Assembly (NCBI GenBank): GCA_910589195.1 | Contig: CAJUTC010000035.1 | Coordinates: forward strand, 1-40,997 | Length of the DNA: 40,997 bases | Reading direction: 5' to 3' | DNA from: an uncultured Lachnospiraceae bacterium | GTDB lineage: Bacteria; Bacillota; Clostridia; Lachnospirales; Lachnospiraceae | Part shown: positions 8,308-16,415 of the stretch, piece by piece | How the letters are laid out: the number at the start of each line of letters is the position of its first letter | How positions within the stretch are numbered: the first letter of the stretch is position 1 | Position numbers and translations under genes: made by a program | The notes under the pieces: model-generated | What the model saw: the letters and a program-made list of their open reading frames with translations, nothing else | The model's database searches: none | Told to the model about the DNA's origin: nothing

Positions 8308-9147
8308 TTATTCGGTTTTTCGCTGCTTCCGGAATTGATTTGGAGAAATCCCTTTTATTTTTTTAAACGCGTCCCCAAAATAATTCCCGTCTGAAAAGCC
8401 GCAGGCTATGGCAATCTCTGTTACAGGCAGATTGGTAGATAAAAGAAGGTTTTCGCTGTCCTGAATCCGGACGTGGGTCAGATATTCCTTAAATCCAAAC
8501 CCTGTCGCTTCCTTAAATTTTTTTGAAAAGTAAGCAGGGCTCATATTGGCAATCCTGGCAGCAGACAAAAGGGTAACCGTTTCTCTATGACAATTTTGAA
8601 TATACCGGGCGGCTTTCTGGAGCGCCGCGTCCGGCTGCCCTAAGGGTTGGATGTTATCTGGCTTCTCCTGACGCCGTAACCGCCAGATAAGGATCAGAAG
8701 CTGAAGCAAAAGGCTTTGTGCCTCCAAAGCAGAATATGGATCCGTCCGAATCATTTCCTGTTCCATGCTCTTAAGAAGGCGTTCTAATTCTGGCCAGCTG
8801 CCAGGTAAGATTGACAGTTTGGGATACGAAAAAACCTCCGCTAATCCATTGGGGCGATTCTCTGTAAAAGCCGAAATATACTGAGGGATAAAACAGATAT
8901 TATATCGCCCTGCACCTCCGGCAGTACTGTAAAACGCGCGGTGGAGCTGGCACGGAGGAATCAAAAACATGTCGCCCGGCTCCGCGTAATAGATCGTATC
9001 CTGAATAAACATCCGGCACTGTCCAGAACAAAGATAGTAAAGCTCATAATAAGGGTGATAATGGGACTGGCCCATATCAAACCCTTCCTCACGTCTGCGC
9101 CAATCAATGGTAAACCGATCCATGTCGTTTTTCAGGATTCCTTCCAT
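8308..9147 (-). CDS. AraC-family transcriptional regulator with N-terminal cupin
   Basis: A 279-residue regulator. The N-terminal cupin (HYHPYYELYYL, then AEPGDMFLIPPCQLHR at about 55-70) probably binds a small ligand. The C-terminal double helix-turn-helix of the AraC/XylS type covers about 180-276, with landmarks SPAYFSKKFKEATG and VTEIAIACGFSDGNYFGDAFKK. AGGGGG is about nine bases before the ATG. It is divergent from the MATE exporter, and the gap carries two near-identical 12-base direct repeats suited to an AraC dimer. It also lies just upstream of the MBOAT genes, so either neighbour could be its target. The ligand is unknown. Confidence 0.9.
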   Translation of the reverse strand: MEGILKNDMDRFTIDWRRREEGFDMGQSHYHPYYELYYLCSGQCRMFIQDTIYYAEPGDMFLIPPCQLHRAFYSTAGGAGRYNICFIPQYISAFTENRPNGLAEVFSYPKLSILPGSWPELERLLKSMEQEMIRTDPYSALEAQSLLLQLLILIWRLRRQEKPDNIQPLGQPDAALQKAARYIQNCHRETVTLLSAARIANMSPAYFSKKFKEATGFGFKEYLTHVRIQDSENLLLSTNLPVTEIAIACGFSDGNYFGDAFKKIKGISPNQFRKQRKTE

Positions 9148-9182
9148 CCTATGGATCCCCCTTTCCTTTTAAGTTCAAAATT

Positions 9183-9225
9183 TCATAAAAAATCAGTAAT
9201 ATTTTAAAAATTCTCATGAAAAATC
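9183..9225. promoter_or_regulatory. Direct repeat, candidate AraC-type operator
   Basis: TCATAAAAAATC (9183-9194) and TCATGAAAAATC (9214-9225) match in 11 of 12 positions and start 31 bases apart, close to three helical turns. They lie in the gap between the divergent araC-type and MATE genes. AraC-family proteins commonly bind such same-orientation half-sites. Confidence 0.4.
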
Positions 9226-9405
9226 CGTATATTCCTGTTCTTTTTTGTTATATCATAAAAGAGCTTTTTCGTAAACCCATTAAAAGTCATTAGCGACAGG
9301 GAAGCTTGAAGCCCAATCATCTACCGGTTTTTAACGCAGAAAACAGCCGTATAGAAACATGCTGCAAAAAAACAAGCGACAGCGAAAGAAATGAGGTTCA
9401 CGCAC

Positions 9406-10824
9406 ATGAATACAGTCATATCAAAAAAGGAAGAACGGTTCCGCGCCTTTTCTTTAAATGCCCCTGTCTGGCAAGTTGTATTGTCAGTCAGCTTTCCCCT
9501 TGCCCTTTATCAAAGCTTAAATCAGCTTTTCAAGATACTGGATTCTGTAATGGCAGCTTACATAAGCCCGTCCGCCGTATCAGCGGTTGCGTACCTGTCA
9601 CAGATCAATATGACATTTTCCGCCCTTGGCGGAGGTCTGGCAGTAGGAGCCAGCATTAAGGTAAGCGAAGCTTACGGCGCCGGGGATTTTGATTTGGTTA
9701 AGCGCCAAGTCAGCACAATGTTTGCCCTATGCGCGCTGCTGGGCTGCGGCCTGCTGCTGATATTGGCCCCAAACATAACTGGTTTTCTAAAGCTGATGAA
9801 TACCCCGGAGGAATTTATTAAGGAAGGCCGCACCTACTTTATCCTGGAGCTGTTTGGTCTGGTGGTAACCTTTTTTAACAATGTTTACATCGCAATTGAA
9901 CGGGCACGCGGGAATTCCGGGCGGATATTTTGGTTGAACCTTGTTATAATCCTGGTTAAATTGGGGTTAACCGGATGGTTTGTCTACGGCCTTGGCGGCG
10001 GCATGAACATGATCTCTGCCGCAACCCTTATTTCCCAGGGTCTGCTTCTTCTTGCGGCAGTAGTTAACTTAAACCAGCAAGGCAGCGCATTCCGTTTTTG
10101 TTTTAAGTCAGTTTCTTTCCGGAAAACGGTTATCGCCCCTATGCTTAATTTATCTTTCCCGGTGATTGTTGAAAAAATTGCGTTTTCTCTGGGTAAAGTG
10201 GTAGTGAATTCTATGAGCACAGCCTACGGCGCGCTTACCGTAGGCGCATTGGGGATCTCCAATAACATTGGCGGAGTGACTACCAACCCTCAAAATGGGT
10301 TTCAGGAAGGCGTTTCAGCGGTTATCAGCCAGAACCTGGGCGGGAAAAAACCCCGCCGCGCGGTGGGAGCATTCTGGTGGGCATTGCTGATGAACCTGAT
10401 ACTCAGCGCGGGATTGACAGCCCTTTCTCTCTTATTGATCCGGCCACTCTCTATCTTGTTTGCGGGGGACGACGGGGACTTCGCTAACATGATCACAACT
10501 ATCTTCCGTTATGAGGCTCTGGGCGCAATTCCTTTAGGAGCCAATGCGGCAGTCATGGGCCTTTTATACGGATTTGGCAGGACAAAAGTCACGCTGTTTA
10601 TGAATTTTTGCCGGGTATTCGTTTTCCGCATCCCGGTATTATGGGCGCTCCAGCAGTTTACAGATCTTGGAAGCGCCAGTGCCGGCATCGTAATGGCAGT
10701 CAGTAATGTGTGCAGCGGCCTTTTGGCGCTCCTGATATTGCCAGTGGAGCTTTATCGCATTCACCGGGAATATGGATTGTCAAATTTCCATCCGCTAGCC
10801 TTGCCTCACTTAAGAAGTCTGTGA
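9406..10824 (+). CDS. MATE family efflux transporter
   Basis: A 472-residue membrane protein with about 12 hydrophobic segments in two homologous MatE halves, e.g. SFPLALYQSLNQLFKILDSV near the N-terminus and LSFPVIVEKIAFSLGKVVV opening the second half. MATE proteins export cationic drugs or metabolites by Na+ or H+ antiport. The ATG at 9406 has GAGG nine bases upstream; an ATG five codons earlier is in frame but has a weaker site. It is divergent from the araC-type regulator and ends at a strong hairpin. Substrate cannot be assigned from sequence. Confidence 0.92.
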   Translation: MNTVISKKEERFRAFSLNAPVWQVVLSVSFPLALYQSLNQLFKILDSVMAAYISPSAVSAVAYLSQINMTFSALGGGLAVGASIKVSEAYGAGDFDLVKRQVSTMFALCALLGCGLLLILAPNITGFLKLMNTPEEFIKEGRTYFILELFGLVVTFFNNVYIAIERARGNSGRIFWLNLVIILVKLGLTGWFVYGLGGGMNMISAATLISQGLLLLAAVVNLNQQGSAFRFCFKSVSFRKTVIAPMLNLSFPVIVEKIAFSLGKVVVNSMSTAYGALTVGALGISNNIGGVTTNPQNGFQEGVSAVISQNLGGKKPRRAVGAFWWALLMNLILSAGLTALSLLLIRPLSILFAGDDGDFANMITTIFRYEALGAIPLGANAAVMGLLYGFGRTKVTLFMNFCRVFVFRIPVLWALQQFTDLGSASAGIVMAVSNVCSGLLALLILPVELYRIHREYGLSNFHPLALPHLRSL

Positions 10825-10832
10825 CAATAAGA

Positions 10833-10869
10833 AAAAGGAAGCATCTTGGTTTCCCTGATGCTTCCTTTT
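10833..10869 (+). terminator. Bidirectional terminator between MATE and S8 protease genes
   Basis: AAAAGGAAGCATC (10833-10845) pairs perfectly with GATGCTTCCTTTT (10857-10869) over 13 bp with an 11-base loop. The A/T ends give a U-tract in both directions, serving both convergent genes. Confidence 0.85.
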
Positions 10870-10920
10870 CGCAGCCATATTCTTCTATATAATAATCTGC
10901 ATCCTGTCTTTTCTCCGGCT

Positions 10921-11850
10921 TCACCGCCTCCCCCTTCCCGCTTCCGGAACCCGGCCCGCGTCTGCCAAAAGCCGCTCTACATCCAGCAGTCCCCATCCTT
11001 GTTGGTTGTGGGGAAGTCCCAAATCCACAGCTCGTTCCCGAATCCGCAATTTCACCTCCACATTGGTCATATGAGGGTATTTTTCCAGAAGGAGGGCAAT
11101 GGCTCCTGAAACCAGCGGCGTGCTCATGCTGGTGCCGCTTTTAAACTGATATCGGCCTGACTGGTTGGCGCAGCTTACAATTCTTGAGCCTGGCGCTACA
11201 ATGTCAGGTTTACAGACGCAGGCTGCCGTAGGCCCCCGTCCGGAATAGTTTACCATGTGGTTTCCCATGACGGTGACAGCTTTTTGGTCGTCTGAGCTTC
11301 CCACCGTAATCACCTTCCGGCTGATACCTGGGGTAGTGATGGTCATTTCTTCCGGTCCCTGGTTTCCTGCCGCAATTACCATAACCAGGCCATCATCCCA
11401 GGCTGCGTCTACTCCTCTGACCAGCGCGGAATCCTCATCCATTACCTTCCGATTAAAAGAGCCCACTGATATGTTTACAATCCGGATTCCGTACCGCTCC
11501 CGGTTTTCCCTTACCCATCGAAGTCCTGCCAGTACGTCTGAGGCAAACCCGTTTCCTTTTTTATCCAAAACCTTTACCCCAATCAGATTGCAGCCTGGAG
11601 CCATTCCTTCAAACCTGCCGCCAGAAGCCATTCCATTTCCGCCAATGATCCCGCAGACATGGGTTCCATGGGAATTATCATCATACGGGGTAATCCTCCC
11701 ACGGACAATATCACGAAACCCGATTACCCGATCTTTAAAATCCGGATGAAGGTACACTCCTGTATCTAAAACCGCGACCCCAACTCCCTTGCCGCTGAAG
11801 CCCAACCCTTTTGCGTCTTGGCAGTGTATCTGCCGCTTTACCTGGTCCAT
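10921..11850 (-). CDS. Subtilisin-like S8 serine protease, no signal peptide
   Basis: A 309-residue S8 peptidase with the full catalytic set: Asp29 (VAVLDTGV), His61 (NSHGTHVCG), oxyanion Asn163 (AAGN) and Ser241 (GTSMSTPLVSG). It has no signal sequence, no pro-domain and no C-terminal extension, as in cytoplasmic subtilisins such as AprX or the intracellular serine proteases. A role in intracellular protein turnover is inferred. The ATG at 11850 has GAGGGA about nine bases upstream; a TTG seven codons earlier has an equally good AAGGAAG, so the start is uncertain. It is divergent from the HIT gene. Confidence 0.9.
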   Translation of the reverse strand: MDQVKRQIHCQDAKGLGFSGKGVGVAVLDTGVYLHPDFKDRVIGFRDIVRGRITPYDDNSHGTHVCGIIGGNGMASGGRFEGMAPGCNLIGVKVLDKKGNGFASDVLAGLRWVRENRERYGIRIVNISVGSFNRKVMDEDSALVRGVDAAWDDGLVMVIAAGNQGPEEMTITTPGISRKVITVGSSDDQKAVTVMGNHMVNYSGRGPTAACVCKPDIVAPGSRIVSCANQSGRYQFKSGTSMSTPLVSGAIALLLEKYPHMTNVEVKLRIRERAVDLGLPHNQQGWGLLDVERLLADAGRVPEAGRGRR

Positions 11851-11884
11851 GCCGTTTCTTCCCTCAAGCAAACTTCCTTGCTTT

Positions 11885-11914
11885 AGAATATTCGGAACTG
11901 ACTATTTTTGTCAT
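11885..11914 (-). promoter_or_regulatory. Candidate promoter of the S8 protease
   Basis: On the minus strand ATGACA (11914-11909) and TATTCT (11890-11885) are separated by 18 bases, about 35 bases before the start codon. It stands back to back with the HIT promoter. Confidence 0.45.
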
Positions 11915-11918
11915 TGAA

Positions 11919-11947
11919 TTTACCCTCATATCGTGATAAAGTATAGA
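11919..11947 (+). promoter_or_regulatory. Candidate promoter of the HIT gene
   Basis: TTTACC (11919-11924) and TATAGA (11942-11947) are 17 bases apart, followed 65 bases later by the HIT start. Its -35 is five bases from that of the divergent protease promoter, so the two may interfere with each other. Confidence 0.45.
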
Positions 11948-12011
11948 GTATAAGCGAAATAATGGGACAGGTTATACCTGAAATCCCACTTGATTGAAAG
12001 GAGATTTAACC

Positions 12012-12440
12012 ATGAAGGATCAAAATTGCGCATATTGTATGCAGGGAGAATTGGTTGCAACGTTTGCGTATCCTGTGTGTCAGATGAAAACCGGATATTT
12101 ATATGTGTTTAGAGAACAAAGCAAAAAGGGACGTGTGATCCTAGCGCATAATAAGCATGTAAGCGAATTAATTGAATTAACCGATGAGGAACGCAATGAT
12201 TTCTTTGCGGATGTTGCCGCTGTCGCAAAGGCTGTCCATAAGGTGTTCCATCCAAATAAAGTAAATTATGGCGCTTATGGCGATACGGGCCATCATCTTC
12301 ATTTTCATATTGTCCCCAAGTATGAGGGCGGCGATGAATGGGGAGGGATTTTCCAGATGAATCCTGGCAAAGTACTCTTAACAGACAAGGAGTATGAAGA
12401 AATGGCTCAAGCCCTCCGCCAGGCACTGGAAGAGAACTAG
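12012..12440 (+). CDS. HIT family hydrolase
   Basis: A 142-residue histidine-triad protein. The catalytic triad HxHxH is His95-His97-His99 in GHHLHFHIVPK. HIT enzymes hydrolyse or transfer nucleotidyl groups (AMP-lysine, adenylates, dinucleoside polyphosphates). A CAYC pair (Cys6, Cys9) may bind zinc, as in several HIT proteins. The ATG at 12012 has a near-perfect AAAGGAG site; an in-frame TTG upstream is not needed. The SseB-domain gene follows after 19 bases, so the two are probably one transcript ending at the hairpin near 13446, if the internal candidate promoter there is ignored. Confidence 0.9.
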   Translation: MKDQNCAYCMQGELVATFAYPVCQMKTGYLYVFREQSKKGRVILAHNKHVSELIELTDEERNDFFADVAAVAKAVHKVFHPNKVNYGAYGDTGHHLHFHIVPKYEGGDEWGGIFQMNPGKVLLTDKEYEEMAQALRQALEEN

Positions 12441-12459
12441 AGGGAAGGAAACAGATTAC

Positions 12460-13263
12460 ATGTCTATCGATAACAAATTTGCAGTTAAAAAACTTCAGAA
12501 ACTGGATGGTTTTTATACGGTTTTTTCTCCCCTTACCCGTATGCCGTATGTGGCCTGCGACGAGGAAACCTTTGACGACCAGATCTATGTCTTTTCATCG
12601 GAAGCCTCTTGTAAGGAATTTGTCAAAACATTAAATGAACAGCAGATACCTGCCGCATTGTTAAAGATTCCCCAGCCCCAGGCAGCAGGCTTTTTAACCA
12701 GCCTGTATTCCCTGGATGTGAATATGGTTATCTTTCATGACGACGCCGGGGATTGTGGCCTTGCTGTGGATGAATTGGTCAAAAAGCCTGATATGGAAAC
12801 GATCCGCTCTGCTAAAATCCCTATTATGAACCCTCAGCTTACCCTTACCATGATTTACTTCGTCCAGGAGCTGCGCCGTCCCATCAAGCAAAACATGGCA
12901 CGGCTTCATGAGCTGGAAGAGGAAATGGTTGCTAATCTGGTAAAGGCGCATTTTATCCTGGGGATCGAAACAGTCAATGATGAGGAAAACACCGATCCGG
13001 AAAAGGTAAACCTGAAAAATATCCGTATCCCTTTTATGAAAAGTAAAGACGGGGATATTTTTCAGCCGATTTACTCTGATTTTTCCGAATTCCGCAAATA
13101 TGCCGGCCCAAAGGCAAAGAGCATGCGGATGTCAAACCTGACCTTAAAGCAGCTTCCCCAGTTTTTAATTAAAGATTCCAAAGGATTTGTAGTCAATCCG
13201 GCTGGAGTAAATTTAGTGCTTACTGTGGATCAGTTAAAACGCATTCTTAAGGATTATGCGTAA
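12460..13263 (+). CDS. SseB-domain protein of unknown function
   Basis: A 267-residue soluble protein. Its C-terminal third (GDIFQPIYSDFSEFRKY, then NLTLKQLPQFLIKDSKGFVVNPAGVNLVLT) resembles the SseB N-terminal domain (PF07179). The N-terminal part, with FYTVFSPLTRMPYVACD, looks like a diverged second copy of the same fold. No catalytic motif, signal peptide or membrane segment is visible. The ATG at 12460 is preceded by AGGGAAGGAAA. The open frame reaches back into the HIT gene, but that part is HIT sequence in another frame. Role unknown; the likely HIT-SseB operon gives no clear clue. Confidence 0.75.
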   Translation: MSIDNKFAVKKLQKLDGFYTVFSPLTRMPYVACDEETFDDQIYVFSSEASCKEFVKTLNEQQIPAALLKIPQPQAAGFLTSLYSLDVNMVIFHDDAGDCGLAVDELVKKPDMETIRSAKIPIMNPQLTLTMIYFVQELRRPIKQNMARLHELEEEMVANLVKAHFILGIETVNDEENTDPEKVNLKNIRIPFMKSKDGDIFQPIYSDFSEFRKYAGPKAKSMRMSNLTLKQLPQFLIKDSKGFVVNPAGVNLVLTVDQLKRILKDYA

Positions 13264-13292
13264 CCGCTGTTTCCTTTGTGAATCAGCGCAGC

Positions 13293-13306
13293 AATTCTTA
13301 AGAATT
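13293..13306. promoter_or_regulatory. 14-bp perfect palindrome
   Basis: AATTCTTAAGAATT lies 30 bases after the SseB-domain gene and about 50 bases before an extended -10 element. It could be an operator for a transcript starting near 13369. Confidence 0.3.
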
Positions 13307-13368
13307 TCTTCATAATCTATTTATGGAACATTCAAACATTTCAGTTTCCCCTATGCTATACTAAGAGC

Positions 13369-13452
13369 ATAAGAAATGCACAAATAATCCTTAAAAATTC
13401 TTTTTGAAAATCCAAGAAAGAAACCCCGTGGCGTCACACACGGGGTCTTTTC
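13369..13452 (+). ncRNA. Candidate small RNA of about 85 nt
   Basis: An extended -10 element (TGC followed by TATACT at 13357-13362) with no convincing -35 at 17 bases stands about 60 bases before a strong intrinsic terminator. The implied transcript would be about 85 bases with no credible ORF. The alternative is that the hairpin simply ends the HIT-SseB transcript and the -10 is fortuitous. Confidence 0.25.
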
Positions 13453-13455
13453 TAT
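13423..13455 (+). terminator. Intrinsic terminator after the HIT/SseB genes
   Basis: ACCCCGTG (13423-13430) pairs with CACGGGGT (13439-13446) and is followed by CTTTTCTATTT, a clear U-rich tail. Confidence 0.85.
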
Positions 13456-13533
13456 TTCTATCAGGTTTGGTTCATGCGATTATATAATTATAGGAAACGG
13501 CGAAATTTTTGTTTTCCCCAATCTCTTGCCACA

Positions 13534-14799
13534 TTAATATTGCCGCAACAGATCGCAAAAGTCGAACGTGGCAAAGTAGTCCCTGGCGGTTTCGGCCCGC
13601 CGGATCATTTGGATGGAGTTGTCTTCCTTTAAAAGCAGCTCTGCCGATTTCAGCTTTCCATTATAATTATAGCCCATAGCAAAGCCGTGTGCCCCTGCGT
13701 CATGGATCACCAGATAATCTCCTTTCTGGATCTCCGGTAACATCCGGTCTACCGCAAACTTATCATTATTCTCACAGAGAGATCCTACCACGTCATATTT
13801 GTGGTCACAGGCAGACCCTTCTTTTCCCGCTACTGTAATATGATGGTAAGCGCCGTACATAGCCGGGCGCATCAGGTTAACCGCGCAGGCATCCACTCCG
13901 ATGTACTCCTTATATGTGTGCTTTTCATGGATCGCTTTTGTTACCAGGCAGCCATAGGGGCCTAGCATAAAGCGGCCACACTCTGTATACAAGGCCACAT
14001 CCCCCATTCCTGCCGGAACCAGAATTTCCTCGTAAACCTTGCGCACTCCTTCTCCGATTGCCATAATATCATTGGGCGCCTGATCAGGCCGATACGGAAT
14101 CCCCACGCCGCCAGACAGATTAATAAACTCCACCTTGGCCCCGGTTTCCTTTTGCAGCATAACAGCCAGCTCAAACAGGGTTTTCGCAAGAGCCGGGTAA
14201 TAGTCATTGGTTACTGTATTGCTGACAAGAAACGCATGGATTCCAAAATGCTTGGCTCCTTTTTCTTTCAGGAGCCGAAAAGCCTCTGCCATCTGATCTT
14301 TTGTCATTCCATATTTGGCATCTCCCGGATTATCCATTATCCCGTTGCTGATTTCGTACACTCCGCCTGGATTATATCGGCAGCTAATGGTTTCCGGAAT
14401 ATATCCCAGCGTATCTTCCAGGTCCTGAATATGGGTGATATCATCCAGATTGATAATGGCGCCAAGCTTCTGGGCGTAAGCAAATTCTTCTAATGGCGTA
14501 TCATTGGAAGAGAACATGATTTCCTTTCCGGAAAACCCACATGCCTCCGACATCATCAACTCTGTTGCGGAAGAACAATCTGTGCCGCAACCCTCTTCCC
14601 TTAAAATCTTTAGGATAAACGGGTTAGGCGTTGCTTTCACCGCAAAATACTCCTTATATCCTTTATTCCAGGAGAATGCCTGATGGAGCCTCCTGGCATT
14701 CTCCCGGATCCCTTTCTCATCATACAGGTGGAATGGGGTTGGGTACTCTTTCACAATCTCCTGGATTTGCTCCAAAGTTACAAATGGTTTCTTGTCCAT
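13534..14799 (-). CDS. lysA: Diaminopimelate decarboxylase (fold-type III PLP enzyme)
   Basis: A 421-residue PLP-dependent decarboxylase, expected to convert meso-diaminopimelate to lysine in the cytoplasm. The Schiff-base lysine is Lys55 in EYFAVKATPNP. A glycine-rich phosphate loop is LSGGVGIPY (about 228-236). The second-subunit Cys-Glu pair is in SLCENNDKF (Cys342). It is a diverged LysA (GSLCENND in place of GxxCESxD), so a related substrate, such as a polyamine precursor, is possible. The ATG at 14799 has GAGG eight bases upstream; thirteen more codons upstream are open but lack a site. It follows pyk after a hairpin terminator. No lysine riboswitch was recognised. Confidence 0.82.
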   Translation of the reverse strand: MDKKPFVTLEQIQEIVKEYPTPFHLYDEKGIRENARRLHQAFSWNKGYKEYFAVKATPNPFILKILREEGCGTDCSSATELMMSEACGFSGKEIMFSSNDTPLEEFAYAQKLGAIINLDDITHIQDLEDTLGYIPETISCRYNPGGVYEISNGIMDNPGDAKYGMTKDQMAEAFRLLKEKGAKHFGIHAFLVSNTVTNDYYPALAKTLFELAVMLQKETGAKVEFINLSGGVGIPYRPDQAPNDIMAIGEGVRKVYEEILVPAGMGDVALYTECGRFMLGPYGCLVTKAIHEKHTYKEYIGVDACAVNLMRPAMYGAYHHITVAGKEGSACDHKYDVVGSLCENNDKFAVDRMLPEIQKGDYLVIHDAGAHGFAMGYNYNGKLKSAELLLKEDNSIQMIRRAETARDYFATFDFCDLLRQY

Positions 14800-14852
14800 A
14801 GTGGTTTCCTCTCTTTCTCCAAGGTCTTTTCGTGTCAAATCCGTAAGCAGAA

Positions 14853-14909
14853 CATAAAACGTCCATCATAAAGCCAATACACGTTCGGTATTGTACTCTA
14901 TGACGGACG
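14853..14909 (-). terminator. Compound hairpin terminator after pyk
   Basis: On the minus strand CGTCCGTCATA (14909-14899) pairs with TATGATGGACG (14870-14860) with one G-T wobble. Inside it AATAC pairs with GTATT (14892-14888 with 14880-14876). TTTTATG follows. It lies between pyk and lysA and could end pyk transcription or set the lysA level by partial readthrough. Confidence 0.6.
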
Positions 14910-14940
14910 CCTTTGTCCAGTACTTTTGAATAATTGTCTT

Positions 14941-16389
14941 TTATTCGATGGGCACTACCCGCATAATATTGGTTTGGGTGGCTGGCTCATTTCTCCTGGC
15001 ATAGGATACTACCCCAGCCGTAATCACCGTAATATCCCCCTTCTCCACAATCCCTTTATCTTGCAGTTCCCTCAGGGAATTTTCAATCAGCTCATCGGTT
15101 GACTCAGCTCTTCTGGACCAGACTGGACGAACGCCCCAATAAATCATCATCTGGCGTACTGCCGACATGCTAGGGGACATCCCGATAATCTGACAGCCCG
15201 GACGCCACTTAGAAAGCATCTTTGTGGTATAGCCGGAAATGCTGGGCGCCACAATTACCTTCGCGTGGAGAGAGTGGGCGGTCGCTACAGAGGAATAGCA
15301 TACTGCGTTAGAAATCGTATGTTCACTGACTGCTGCAACGTGACGGTTCTGATAGGAAGTATAGTCCAAATGGGATTCGCTGTCCTCTACAATCGTTGCC
15401 ATCATCTTTAGGGCTTCAATGGGATATTTTCCCATAGCGGTTTCGCCGGAAAGCATCACCACATCTGTTCCATCATAAACCGCATTGGCCACATCGGTTA
15501 CTTCTGCCCTGGTTGGGCGCGGATTCCGGATCATAGAATCCAGCATTTGAGTTGCGGTAATCACCACCTTGCAGGCCTTATTGCATTTGGAGATAATGGT
15601 CTTTTGAAGGTATGGCACCTTTTCTGCCGGGATTTCCACACCCATATCGCCTCTGGCCACCATAATCCCATCGGCTGCCTGGATAATTTCATCCAGGTTT
15701 TCAATTCCCTCCGCATTCTCAATTTTAGCAATAATCTGAAGGGACACCCCTTCTTCCTGCAAAATACTGCGGATTTCCTTAATGGCATCAGCAGAACGGA
15801 CAAAGGACGCAGCGATAAAATCAAAGCCCTCCCGGATTCCAAAACGGATATCTTCTTTATCTTTTTCGGTCAACGCCGGAAGCTTAATCTTTACATTTGG
15901 CACATTTACGCCTTTGCGCTGCCCTAATTCACCACCATTAATTACCGTGCACAAAATATCCTGATCCTTTACTTCCTTTACCTTAAGCTCAATTAAACCA
16001 TCATCAATTAAGATCCTGTTTCCAGGCGTTACATCCTCATTGAGTCCCTCATAATTAATATGGCAAACATGCTCATCTCCTACCACTTCCCTGGTAGTAA
16101 GCACAAAATCCTGTCCTTCTGATAAGGTAACTTTCTTCTCATCCTTTAACAGGCCGGTGCGGATCTCCGGCCCCTTGGTATCTAGCAGTGTAGCAATGGG
16201 ACGGTCTACCTCTTTGCGGATCTGCTTTAAAAGTTCCAAACGGCTTTTATGTTCTCCATGGGTTCCGTGGGAAAAATTAAAGCGTGCCACATCCATTCCG
16301 TTTTCTGCCAATCCCCTTAATATTTCCGGGTCGCTGGTATTCGGCCCCATGGTACAGATAATCTTCGTCTTTTTCATTTTAAAATTCAT
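14941..16389 (-). CDS. pyk: Pyruvate kinase
   Basis: A 482-residue glycolytic enzyme converting phosphoenolpyruvate and ADP to pyruvate and ATP. Signatures are the N-terminal KTKIICTMGPNTSDPE, the RFNFSHGTHGEH substrate block, the IAKIENAEGIENLDEI strand bearing the catalytic lysine, MVARGDMGVEIP and ITATQMLDSMIRNPRPTRAE. It has the short form without the extra C-terminal PEP-utiliser-like domain found in many Bacilli. The ATG at 16389 sits six bases after GGGAGG; an ATG two codons earlier touches the Shine-Dalgarno and is unlikely. Only 26 bases separate it from the rhomboid-like gene, so the two are probably cotranscribed. Confidence 0.97.
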   Translation of the reverse strand: MNFKMKKTKIICTMGPNTSDPEILRGLAENGMDVARFNFSHGTHGEHKSRLELLKQIRKEVDRPIATLLDTKGPEIRTGLLKDEKKVTLSEGQDFVLTTREVVGDEHVCHINYEGLNEDVTPGNRILIDDGLIELKVKEVKDQDILCTVINGGELGQRKGVNVPNVKIKLPALTEKDKEDIRFGIREGFDFIAASFVRSADAIKEIRSILQEEGVSLQIIAKIENAEGIENLDEIIQAADGIMVARGDMGVEIPAEKVPYLQKTIISKCNKACKVVITATQMLDSMIRNPRPTRAEVTDVANAVYDGTDVVMLSGETAMGKYPIEALKMMATIVEDSESHLDYTSYQNRHVAAVSEHTISNAVCYSSVATAHSLHAKVIVAPSISGYTTKMLSKWRPGCQIIGMSPSMSAVRQMMIYWGVRPVWSRRAESTDELIENSLRELQDKGIVEKGDITVITAGVVSYARRNEPATQTNIMRVVPIE

Positions 16390-16415
16390 TTTCATCCTCC
16401 CAATCCTTTATCAGG

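Noticed and set aside
9306..9659. 117-codon frame overlapping the MATE start
   Set aside because: It is the MATE coding sequence read in another frame; MATE has the membrane segments and the ribosome site.
14800..14940. Lysine riboswitch before lysA
   Set aside because: The region is about 140 bases and holds one compound hairpin; the five-helix lysine aptamer core was not found.
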